A DNA stretch of 5,419 nucleotides from GAS188 sp035949255. GTDB lineage: Bacteria > Pseudomonadota > Alphaproteobacteria > Rhizobiales > Beijerinckiaceae. This document shows, in pieces, positions 1 to 5,355 of this stretch. The stretch covers positions 1-5,419 of the forward strand of contig DASZIL010000120.1 of NCBI GenBank assembly GCA_035949255.1, read 5' to 3'. Position numbers and translations under genes: made by a program. The notes under the pieces were generated by a model. It was not told where the DNA came from. It worked only from the letters and a program-made list of their open reading frames with translations, and ran no database searches. The stretch's first letter is position 1. Every line of letters starts with the position of its first letter.

Positions 1-431
1 ACGAGCGCCTCGTCGGGCCTGCCGAGCGCGAGCTCGGCGCGCGCCTTCCCGGCGAAGAACATGGGCTCGTCGCCATGGGGCTCACCGACAATCCCGCCGA
101 AGAGAGAGGCGGCTTCATCAGGCTTGCCGATCGCGAGGCACTCTTCGGCGAGCGCCACGCGATTGGCGATCGTTTCAGCGACCTCGACGGCCTCCTTCAA
201 GGCCCGGTATCGCTTCGTCGGATCGAGTGCCTTCGCGATTTGGCGTTCGGTCTTCTGTCCGCTCACGCTGCCTCGCCATGCCGGAAGGAGCTCGGCGAGA
301 ACATAGGCGGCGGCTCCGAAGCCCGGCAGCAACAGCACCACATAGGCCCAGGGCCAGAACCGACCGGACTTCGCTGCGTGCACGATGAGAAGGATATCGA
401 GCAAGAAAAGCAGCGAGCCGACGGCAGGCAT
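1..431 (-). CDS. Membrane-anchored TPR-repeat protein, N-terminal part (cut by the left edge)
   Basis: The minus strand is open from ATG at 431 to the window edge, giving 143 visible residues; the C-terminus lies outside. Residues 5-20 (SLLFLLDILLIVHAAK) form one hydrophobic helix and about 28-49 a second, separated by the polar turn KSGRFWPW. This two-helix start resembles the PLDc_N module (phospholipase D-like N-terminal membrane anchor). The rest is soluble and helical: residues about 88-115 and 121-143 look like successive TPR helices (LAEECLAIGKPDEAASLF, then KARAELALGRPDEAL). Proteins with this anchor plus TPR layout occur in many proteobacteria; from family knowledge they run to roughly 250 residues and their role is unknown, presumably protein-protein contact at the inner membrane. 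GAGGGG lies 6 bases before ATG 431, which favours that start; an in-frame ATG at 500 would add 23 residues but has no ribosome binding site. The gene follows hemB and the permease on the same strand after a 135-bp gap. Confidence 0.8.
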   Translation of the reverse strand, partial: MPAVGSLLFLLDILLIVHAAKSGRFWPWAYVVLLLPGFGAAAYVLAELLPAWRGSVSGQKTERQIAKALDPTKRYRALKEAVEVAETIANRVALAEECLAIGKPDEAASLFGGIVGEPHGDEPMFFAGKARAELALGRPDEAL

Positions 432-534
432 GGAAAGCCCCTCTGTCCCAGCGAAGAGAATTTCAGGATGATCGCCCCGAACGCGATCCTGATGCGTCAT
501 TTTGCGACGCTCGACAAGCTGATCTCGGATCGCG

Positions 535-570
535 TTAGAACCGCCGCAAGGGCGGCCCATGACGCTCTAA
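535..570 (-). terminator. Hairpin / degenerate palindromic element at the 3' end of the permease gene
   Basis: Directly behind (and including) the permease stop codon the sequence folds as CCGCC (541-545), loop GCAAG, GGCGG (551-555), flanked by an outer pair TTAGA (535-539) and TCTAA (566-570). The TAG stop at 567-569 sits in the outer arm. There is no run of T after the stem on the minus strand, so it is not a standard intrinsic terminator; it may stabilise mRNA ends or be a decayed intergenic palindrome. The rest of the gap (432-534) shows no gene and no convincing promoter. Confidence 0.4.
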
Positions 571-1982
571 CTGAGGCTCGGGGAATCGGGCCGCCGACCG
601 AAGATTCCATAGGGGCGGAAGATGAACAAGATCGCGAGCAGGGAATAGACCGCAAGGTCGCGCGAGTCGACGCTGAACAGCGCCGACCAGCCCGCTTCGC
701 TGAAGGCGAGGATCACGCCGCCCGCGAAAGCCGCACCGATCGAGCCGATGCCGCCGAGCACGGCCCCGACGAGCGCCTTGAGGCCGAGCGTGAAGCCATA
801 GGCATAGCCGGTCTGTCCGAAGTGCACCGTCAGTACATAGCCCGAAAGCCCGGCAAGTGCCGCCGCGATGGCGAAGCTCTGGGTGAACACGCGGTCGCGA
901 TCGACGCCGAGCATGGAGGCGGCGATCTCGTCTTGCGAGACGGCTCGCCATTGACGCCCGAAAGCCGACCAGCGTTGATAGGCGAGGAGGCACAAGGCAC
1001 CGACGAGCCCGATCGCGGCTGAAAGCATTTGCATCGGCGTCACCGTGACGATGAAGTTCTGGGCTCTTGCGAGTGCGATGGGCGAGGCGAGCAAAGGGGG
1101 CGCCCAGATGAGGGAGCGCGGCATCGTCAGGCGCGAATATTCGGCAAGCGCGATCATGAGGCCAACCGTCGCGATGACGACAGCCTGCCCCTTGGCCCGC
1201 AGCGCCGGGAGGACGGCGAAGCGGCCGGCAGCCACCCCATAAGAGGCGCTGACGCCGAGCGCGAGAAGGAAGCCCGCGCCAAGCGCGAAGGGCGAGCCCG
1301 CGACCGCGCCGAGCGCAAGCCCGGTCAACGTGGCATAGCCGCCGAGCGCGGCAAGATCGCCGAAGCCGAACACCACGCGCCCGACGAGCCCATGGATGAG
1401 GGCGTAGGAAGAGGCGAGCAGGCCGTAGATCGCCGCCGAGGGGAGGGCGGCGACGAGCTGTTGCAATGCCAAGGCGAAAGAAGGGGGGAGGGTGACGAGC
1501 GATGCCGTTCCGGTCGCTCCCGGATCGGGCGGTGGCTCGCCGGGTGCTTCGAGATAGAAGCGCCGCAGGAAGAGAAGCTGTGCCTCGCCGAGTGGGCCTT
1601 GCGCGGTATCGACGCCGACGAGGGTGTCGCGTCCGGCTTCCACCTGCGCGCCGCCGAAGCGGCATAGCACATGACGCAATTCTGAATGGCCGTCGCCGTC
1701 GACCCGGTAGTCGACGCGAATGGAATTTATCGCCTCGCCAGCGGCGCTGCGCAGGATGGTGATCTTCGCATCCGGCGCCTCGAGCGCCGCGACCACGCTG
1801 CGGCACTCCCTCGCGTGCTCCTCATCGACGAGGGTCGCGCAGGCACCCGCCACGAGCATGCCCACCGTAACCACGAGGGCGCGGGCCGCTCGCGAGCCGT
1901 GAGGGGAAATGACGTCGAACCGCGCGCGAAGCCGAGAAGAGGGAAATGCTGGCTTCACCCTCAAATCACATTGCGCGGGCAA
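567..1982 (-). CDS. LivH-type branched-chain amino acid ABC transporter permease with an extra N-terminal extracytoplasmic domain
   Basis: Up to 471 residues, against about 308 for E. coli LivH. The C-terminal 300 residues are a LivH-like inner-membrane permease: hydrophobic segments near 172-198, 204-226, 230-252, 263-282, 310-334, 367-387, 395-424 and 443-458. The cytoplasmic coupling loop at about 342-366 (AVSQDEIAASMLGVDRDRVF) and the LKALVGAVLGGIGSIGAAFA stretch at 401-420 match the LivH pattern closely. Before this lie a signal-anchor-like segment (34-50, preceded by arginines) and a soluble domain at about 52-150 with Cys60 and Cys107, which could form a disulfide outside the membrane. 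I do not recognise this domain as a named family. UrtB (urea permease) also has an N-terminal extension, but its typical sequence is absent. The substrate is unknown; no ATPase, LivM or binding protein is in view. The gene starts 7 bp after hemB stops, so an operon is likely. The start is uncertain: codon 1982 is TTG without a clear ribosome binding site; TTG 1964 or GTG 1958 are alternatives that keep the signal anchor. Confidence 0.85.
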   Translation of the reverse strand: MPAQCDLRVKPAFPSSRLRARFDVISPHGSRAARALVVTVGMLVAGACATLVDEEHARECRSVVAALEAPDAKITILRSAAGEAINSIRVDYRVDGDGHSELRHVLCRFGGAQVEAGRDTLVGVDTAQGPLGEAQLLFLRRFYLEAPGEPPPDPGATGTASLVTLPPSFALALQQLVAALPSAAIYGLLASSYALIHGLVGRVVFGFGDLAALGGYATLTGLALGAVAGSPFALGAGFLLALGVSASYGVAAGRFAVLPALRAKGQAVVIATVGLMIALAEYSRLTMPRSLIWAPPLLASPIALARAQNFIVTVTPMQMLSAAIGLVGALCLLAYQRWSAFGRQWRAVSQDEIAASMLGVDRDRVFTQSFAIAAALAGLSGYVLTVHFGQTGYAYGFTLGLKALVGAVLGGIGSIGAAFAGGVILAFSEAGWSALFSVDSRDLAVYSLLAILFIFRPYGIFGRRPDSPSLS

Positions 1983-1989
1983 TCGGCGC

Positions 1990-3051
1990 TCATGAACCGT
2001 TTCGCAAGACCCTTGCGGCGCGCGGGGCGAAATAGCTCAACACGCCATCGGCGCCGGCTCGCTTGAAGGCAACGAGGCTTTCCAGCATCACGCGCTCGCC
2101 GTCGAGCCAGCCATTCGCCGCCGCGGCGGACAGCATCGCGTACTCGCCCGAGACTTGATAGGCGAAGGTCGGCACGCCGAATGCGTCCTTCACGCGCCGC
2201 ACGACATCGAGATAGGGCATGCCGGGCTTGATCATGACGGCGTCGGCGCCTTCCTCGATGTCGAGAGCGACCTCGCGCAACGCTTCATCGGCATTGGCGG
2301 GATCCATTTGGTATGTCGCCTTGTCGCCGACGAGCGTCTTCGAGGAGCCGAGCGCGTCTCGAAACGGCCCATAGAAAGCGGAGGCGTATTTCGCCGCATA
2401 GGCCATGATCTGGACATGCTCGAAGCCGTTGGCGTCGAGCGCGCGGCGAATGGCGCCGACACGGCCATCCATCATGTCGGAGGGCGCGACGATATCGCAG
2501 CCGGCTTGCGCCTGCAAAACGGCGTGACGTGCGAGCATGGCAACCGTCTCGTCATTGACGATTTCCGTGCCTCGCAGCAGGCCGTCATGTCCGTGACTCG
2601 TGTAGGGGTCGAGTGCCGCGTCCGTGATCACGCCGATCTCAGGAATGTTTTTCTTGATGGCGGTGATGGCGCGGCAGACGAGGTTGTCGTCCTTCAAGGC
2701 TTCGGAAGCCTCTTCGTCACGCAACGAACCCTCGACGTTCGGAAATAGCGCAATCGCTGGAATCCCGAGCTTCGCCGCCTCCTCAACTTCGCGAAGAAGC
2801 TCGTCGACCGACAAGCGCTCGACGCCCGGCATCGAAGCGACGGGCTCGCGCCGGCCCTCGCCGTCGACGATGAAGACGGGCCAGATCAGGTCATTGACGG
2901 TCAGCACATGTTCTCGAACGAGGCTGCGCGACCAAGGCGTGCGGCGACTGCGCCGCATGCGCGTCGCAAGCTCGAGCGATGTCGATGAAATCTTATCGGA
3001 TTTGCGCCCTTGGCGGTCAGCCGTGGCACCCAACCGCAACTGCATATTCAT
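1990..3051 (-). CDS. hemB: Porphobilinogen synthase (delta-aminolevulinic acid dehydratase), magnesium type
   Basis: This cytoplasmic enzyme joins two molecules of 5-aminolevulinate into porphobilinogen, the first shared pyrrole of haem, (bacterio)chlorophyll and cobalamin synthesis. The 353 residues are full length for the family. The two active-site lysines are visible: Lys221 in YAAKYASAFYGPF and the Schiff-base Lys275 in MIKPGMPYLD. The metal-site motif at 144-157 reads DAALDPYTSHGHDG, which fits the cysteine-free pattern DxALDx(Y/F)x3G(H/Q)DG of magnesium/potassium-dependent enzymes such as those of Bradyrhizobium and Pseudomonas, not the zinc type with three cysteines. The arginine-rich arm at about 31-47 is usual for the N-terminal arm that drives octamer assembly. 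ATG 3051 is preceded by GAGGAAG about 8 bases upstream, so I keep it; Met3 (ATG 3045) is the only close rival. The ribosome binding site lies in a small hairpin. The permease follows after 7 bp; moeA lies 248 bp upstream on the same strand. Confidence 0.97.
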   Translation of the reverse strand: MNMQLRLGATADRQGRKSDKISSTSLELATRMRRSRRTPWSRSLVREHVLTVNDLIWPVFIVDGEGRREPVASMPGVERLSVDELLREVEEAAKLGIPAIALFPNVEGSLRDEEASEALKDDNLVCRAITAIKKNIPEIGVITDAALDPYTSHGHDGLLRGTEIVNDETVAMLARHAVLQAQAGCDIVAPSDMMDGRVGAIRRALDANGFEHVQIMAYAAKYASAFYGPFRDALGSSKTLVGDKATYQMDPANADEALREVALDIEEGADAVMIKPGMPYLDVVRRVKDAFGVPTFAYQVSGEYAMLSAAAANGWLDGERVMLESLVAFKRAGADGVLSYFAPRAARVLRNGS

Positions 3052-3058
3052 TGCACAT

Positions 3059-3072
3059 CTTCCTCAAGGAAG
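3059..3072 (-). promoter_or_regulatory. hemB ribosome binding site inside a small hairpin
   Basis: CTTCCT (3059-3064) and AGGAAG (3067-3072) are exact inverted copies. In the mRNA the Shine-Dalgarno GAGGAAG would pair as CUUCC/GGAAG around a UUGA tetraloop, 7 bases before the AUG. The loop contains a UGA that is the stop codon of a 38-codon upstream ORF. The ribosome binding site is real with high probability; a regulatory role for the hairpin is inference, since a 5-bp stem is weak. Confidence 0.45.
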
Positions 3073-3110
3073 CGTTTGCACGAAGCCCTGAGTAGTCGAG
3101 TTGACGAAGG

Positions 3111-3130
3111 GGCGCAAGAAATTGGCGCAA
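3111..3130 (-). promoter_or_regulatory. TTGCGCC direct repeat upstream of hemB, possible operator
   Basis: On the minus strand TTGCGCC occurs twice with 6 bases between (GGCGCAA on plus at 3111-3117 and 3124-3130), a 13-bp period about 60-80 bases before the hemB start. The position suits a regulator site, but no known box is matched and no clear -35/-10 pair could be placed nearby. The surrounding 248-bp gap holds no convincing protein gene. Confidence 0.25.
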
Positions 3131-3258
3131 TGCTGTTCGCCGACGCGCACGGGTTCAACCGATCGGGCTTCCTCGTCCATGCGGCAAAGAAGGTGATGGA
3201 AACCGAAAGCAGCTGAGCGTAAGCCAGATGCATGTTCTCAAAGACGTGGGACGAATTC

Positions 3259-3301
3259 GAACGGCGTAGAGCGGCGTCTTTCTCCTGAATGGTGGCCGTT
3301 C
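3259..3301 (-). other. Wide inverted repeat at the moeA 3' end
   Basis: GAACGGC (3259-3265) and GCCGTTC (3295-3301) are exact 7-bp inverted copies around 29 bases and overlap the moeA stop codon (TGA at 3300-3302). It could form a stem at the end of the moeA transcript. The large loop and the absence of a T-run argue against a standard terminator, so read-through into hemB is not excluded. Confidence 0.25.
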
Positions 3302-4532
3302 ATTCCCACTCGTCGAGGAAAATGGCGCGGCACGCGTCGCCCGCCTTCGCGGCCGGCGCATGGGCTTGCCGCAGGAGCAAGGCGCCCGAGCGAGCGAACA
3401 CACCCATCATCGAGGAATCCTGACGTGCGAAGGGCGTGACCTTCGGCAAAGGGGTGCCGTTCTCGACGCGGGACCGCAGATAATCCTGCCTTTCATCGTT
3501 TTTGGCCACGTCCGCGCCGAGGATGGCCGGGCGCGTGGGATCGGCTCCTGCGTCCGGATCGCCGAGGAGGCCGCGGATGAGAGGGCGAAGGAAGATCAAC
3601 GCACAAACCATTGAGGAGACCGGATTTCCTGGAAAACCAAGCACCCTCATCCCGCCCAGGACCCCCTGCATGAGCGGCTTTCCCGGCCGCATCGCGATGC
3701 GCCAGAAGCCGAGCTTCATCCCGGAACTCGTCAAGGCCTCCTGAACGAGATCATGGTCTCCGACGGAGGCGCCGCCGAGCGTCACCAGAATGTCGGCATT
3801 GAGCTCTCGCGCCTTGTCGATCGCGGCACGCGTCTGGGCAAGGTCGTCGCGCGCGATGCCGAGGTCGATCGCCTCGGCTCCGGCCGAGCGCGCCATGGCC
3901 GCGACCGCATAGCTGTTCGAGGCGATGATCTGGCCCGCACGAAGCTCTTCGCCCGGACGCGCCAATTCATCGCCTGTGGCGAGGATGGCGACCCGTGGGC
4001 GGCGCCTCACCAGCACATGGGAGAAGCCGGCCGCGGCCGCGAGCGCGAGATCGCGCGCCGAGATGAGGTGTGAAGCTTTCAGCAGCACTTCGCCGGCCGC
4101 GAAGTCGAGCGCCGAGGGGCGCACATAACGGCCGGCGGCCGCGCCGAGGTTCACCGTCACCTTCCCATCCCGGCTCGGCGCCGTGTTCTCCTGGATCACG
4201 ATCGCATCGGCTCCCTTGGGGATCGGAGCGCCGGTGAAGATGCGCACCGTTTGGCCGGGGCCGAGCTCGCCTTCGAAAGCATGTCCTGCCGCGCTCATGC
4301 CGATGAGGGCGAGCGTCACGGGGGTTGTGGCGACGTCGGCTGCCCTTACCGCATAGCCATCCATGGCGGATGCCGAAAAGGGCGGCTGGTCTCGCGAAGC
4401 CACGACGTTCTCAGCGAGCGTGCGGCGATGGGCCTCGCCGAGCGGCACCCGCTCGGAAGGCAGCGGTTCCCTGGCGGTCGTGAGAATTCGCGCGAGCGCC
4501 TCGGAGACGGGGAGAAGCGGATCCTTGTTCAT
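3300..4532 (-). CDS. moeA: Molybdopterin molybdenumtransferase MoeA
   Basis: MoeA inserts molybdate into adenylylated molybdopterin, the last general step of molybdenum cofactor synthesis in the cytoplasm. Read from ATG 4532 it has 410 residues, almost the length of E. coli MoeA (411), and begins MNKDPLLPVSEALARIL as the family usually does. Motifs in order: MDGYAVR (57-63), FTGAPIPKGAD (99-109), ATGDEL (185-190), SNSY (205-208), GGASVGDHD (253-261), MRPGKPL (281-287), GFPGNPVSS (299-307), then the C-terminal beta domain with RQDYLRSRV and QDSSMMG. The MoaB/Mog-like fold covers about 178-319. The functional residues known from E. coli (Asp in MDGY, Thr in FTGAP, Glu in TGDE, Asp in GDHD and the two Pro in PGNP) are all present. 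In-frame ATGs at 4544, 4580 and 4610 would extend it by 4, 16 or 26 residues. A strong AAGGAGGA at 4566-4573 has no start codon at normal distance, so the exact start is open. The neighbour at 4713 is divergent. Confidence 0.95.
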   Translation of the reverse strand: MNKDPLLPVSEALARILTTAREPLPSERVPLGEAHRRTLAENVVASRDQPPFSASAMDGYAVRAADVATTPVTLALIGMSAAGHAFEGELGPGQTVRIFTGAPIPKGADAIVIQENTAPSRDGKVTVNLGAAAGRYVRPSALDFAAGEVLLKASHLISARDLALAAAAGFSHVLVRRRPRVAILATGDELARPGEELRAGQIIASNSYAVAAMARSAGAEAIDLGIARDDLAQTRAAIDKARELNADILVTLGGASVGDHDLVQEALTSSGMKLGFWRIAMRPGKPLMQGVLGGMRVLGFPGNPVSSMVCALIFLRPLIRGLLGDPDAGADPTRPAILGADVAKNDERQDYLRSRVENGTPLPKVTPFARQDSSMMGVFARSGALLLRQAHAPAAKAGDACRAIFLDEWE

Positions 4533-4617
4533 CGCGGGCTTCATATCATTGCAACCGCTGAGCTGTCCTCCTTCGGGCATCGTTGCGCGGCAGCGCATGG
4601 GCGCAAGCATTCACATA

Positions 4618-4675
4618 ATCGCGAGCTTCGTCCGCTCCGCTAGGCGCGAAGCCCTGCCTGCGGCAATCTCGCGAT
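4618..4675. promoter_or_regulatory. Divergent promoter region with nested inverted repeats
   Basis: Between moeA and the divergent HbpS-like gene lie two nested inverted repeats: ATCGCGAG (4618-4625) with CTCGCGAT (4668-4675), and GCTTCG (4625-4630) with CGAAGC (4647-4652). A further short palindrome CCACG-ACAG-CGTGG (4681-4694) precedes the ribosome binding site of the plus-strand gene. Such symmetry suits an operator shared by both genes. A CATAAT at 4614-4619 could be a -10 element on plus, but no matching -35 is present. Confidence 0.3.
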
Positions 4676-4712
4676 CTCAGCCACGACAGCGTGGCAAGCG
4701 GAGAATGAGAGA

Positions 4713-5240
4713 ATGCGTTACCTTGTCTTGGCCAGCAGCTTGGCCGCCTTGATCGCGAGCGGCGGCGCCGCCAGCGCGCAGACCCAGCCCAATCCCCTCG
4801 ACGTGATCCCCGACAAGATGCCCTTCGACGTTCCTTACGGTGCGCCGATCGGGGTTGATCGCGCCAGGGCCGTGATCACGGCCGCGGCAGACGAAGCCAA
4901 GAAGCACGGCTGGAAGCTGAATATCGCGGTAGTCGATTCCGGGGGTAATCTCGTTGCGTTCGAGCGCATGGACGGTGCGCAGCTCGCCTCCATCGCCATT
5001 TCCGAGCACAAGGCCCGTACCGCCGTCAATTACCGCCGGGAGACGAAAGTCATCGAATCCGGCATTCAGAGCGGCCTCACCTATCTCACCACCCTCGACG
5101 GCGTCATTGGCTCGCGCGGCGGCATTCCCCTTGTCGAGAATGGGGCCATCGTCGGAGCGATTGGCTGCTCGGGAGGAACAGGCTCACAAGACGAGGTCGG
5201 CGCGAAGGCCGGCGCGGCGCTCATCAACAAGGGAAGTTAG
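4713..5240 (+). CDS. Exported HbpS/GlcG-family (haem-binding protein-like, former DUF336) protein
   Basis: A 175-residue protein. Residues 1-22 form a Sec signal peptide: MRY, a hydrophobic stretch LVLASSLAALIASGGAA, and an A-S-A cleavage site before Gln23, so the mature protein of about 153 residues is predicted in the periplasm or outside. The rest is one HbpS/GlcG domain: helix 48-66 (DRARAVITAAADEAKKHG), strand NIAVVDSGGNLVAFERMDGA (70-89), helix with SEHKARTAV (97-105), then GSRGGIPL (133-140), GAIVGAIGCSGGTGSQDE (144-161) and the closing helix AKAGAAL. From family knowledge, Streptomyces HbpS binds haem and senses oxidative stress, while GlcG sits in glycolate loci; most members are uncharacterised. 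Haem binding here is therefore plausible but unproven. GGAGA at 4700-4704, 8 bases before ATG 4713, supports the start. It is divergent from moeA and the haem gene hemB is close by. It stands alone on the plus strand and is followed by palindromic repeats. Confidence 0.9.
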   Translation: MRYLVLASSLAALIASGGAASAQTQPNPLDVIPDKMPFDVPYGAPIGVDRARAVITAAADEAKKHGWKLNIAVVDSGGNLVAFERMDGAQLASIAISEHKARTAVNYRRETKVIESGIQSGLTYLTTLDGVIGSRGGIPLVENGAIVGAIGCSGGTGSQDEVGAKAGAALINKGS

Positions 5241-5251
5241 TCGAGCGAATC

Positions 5252-5301
5252 AGAGCATGATCCGGAAAAATGGAAACTATTTTTCCGAAAAGATTATGCT
5301 T
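5252..5301. repeat. Rhizobiales-type intergenic palindrome (AGAGCATGATCCGGAAAA family)
   Basis: Left arm AGCATGATC-CGGAAAAAT (5254-5271), 7-base loop, right arm ATTTTTCCG-AAAA-GATTATGCT (5279-5300). The arms pair almost fully, with a bulged AAAA and one mismatch. I recognise the AGAGCATGATCCGGAAAA start and the TTTTCCGAAAAGAT.ATGCT end as a repeat frequent between genes in Hyphomicrobiales. It begins 11 bases after the stop codon at 5240 and could also end that transcript. Confidence 0.7.
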
Positions 5302-5310
5302 CACTAATAA

Positions 5311-5355
5311 CTTAGAGCATGACGGCGATCCCACTTAAAGCCATGATGCTCTAAG
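5311..5355. repeat. Second palindromic repeat with perfect 10-bp ends
   Basis: CTTAGAGCAT (5311-5320) and ATGCTCTAAG (5346-5355) are exact inverted copies around 25 bases. The GAGCAT core is shared with the repeat just before it. Read on minus, its start TTAGAGCATCATGG resembles TTAGAGCGTCATGG at the permease gene end (557-570). It is probably another member of the same group of intergenic palindromes. Confidence 0.6.

Noticed and set aside
75..1022. Long plus-strand open frame of 315 codons across the TPR gene, gap and permease
   Set aside because: It is antisense to two well-supported genes, is rich in Arg/Glu/Asp/Ala low-complexity stretches typical of GC-rich shadow frames, and has no recognisable domain.
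535..1806. Second long minus-strand frame of 423 codons over the permease
   Set aside because: Its translation is an arginine/proline/alanine-rich out-of-frame reading, while the other frame gives a clear LivH permease with membrane segments.
1835..1870. Lipoprotein signal (VAGAC) in the permease N-terminus
   Set aside because: The position three before the cysteine is Ala rather than Leu/Val/Ile, and the protein continues into a polytopic membrane domain, so a plain signal anchor is more likely.
567..1982. UrtB (urea permease), because of the N-terminal extension
   Set aside because: The extension lacks the typical UrtB sequence, the C-terminal region follows LivH, and no urt or urease genes are in view.
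3101..3129. TTGACG on plus as a promoter -35
   Set aside because: No fitting -10 follows at 16-18 bases, and there is no plus-strand gene downstream for it to serve.
3052..3299. Irr/ICE-type iron box or other known operator before hemB
   Set aside because: I looked for TTTAGAA/TTCTAA-like symmetry and found none in this gap; the only TTAGAA is at 535, far from hemB.
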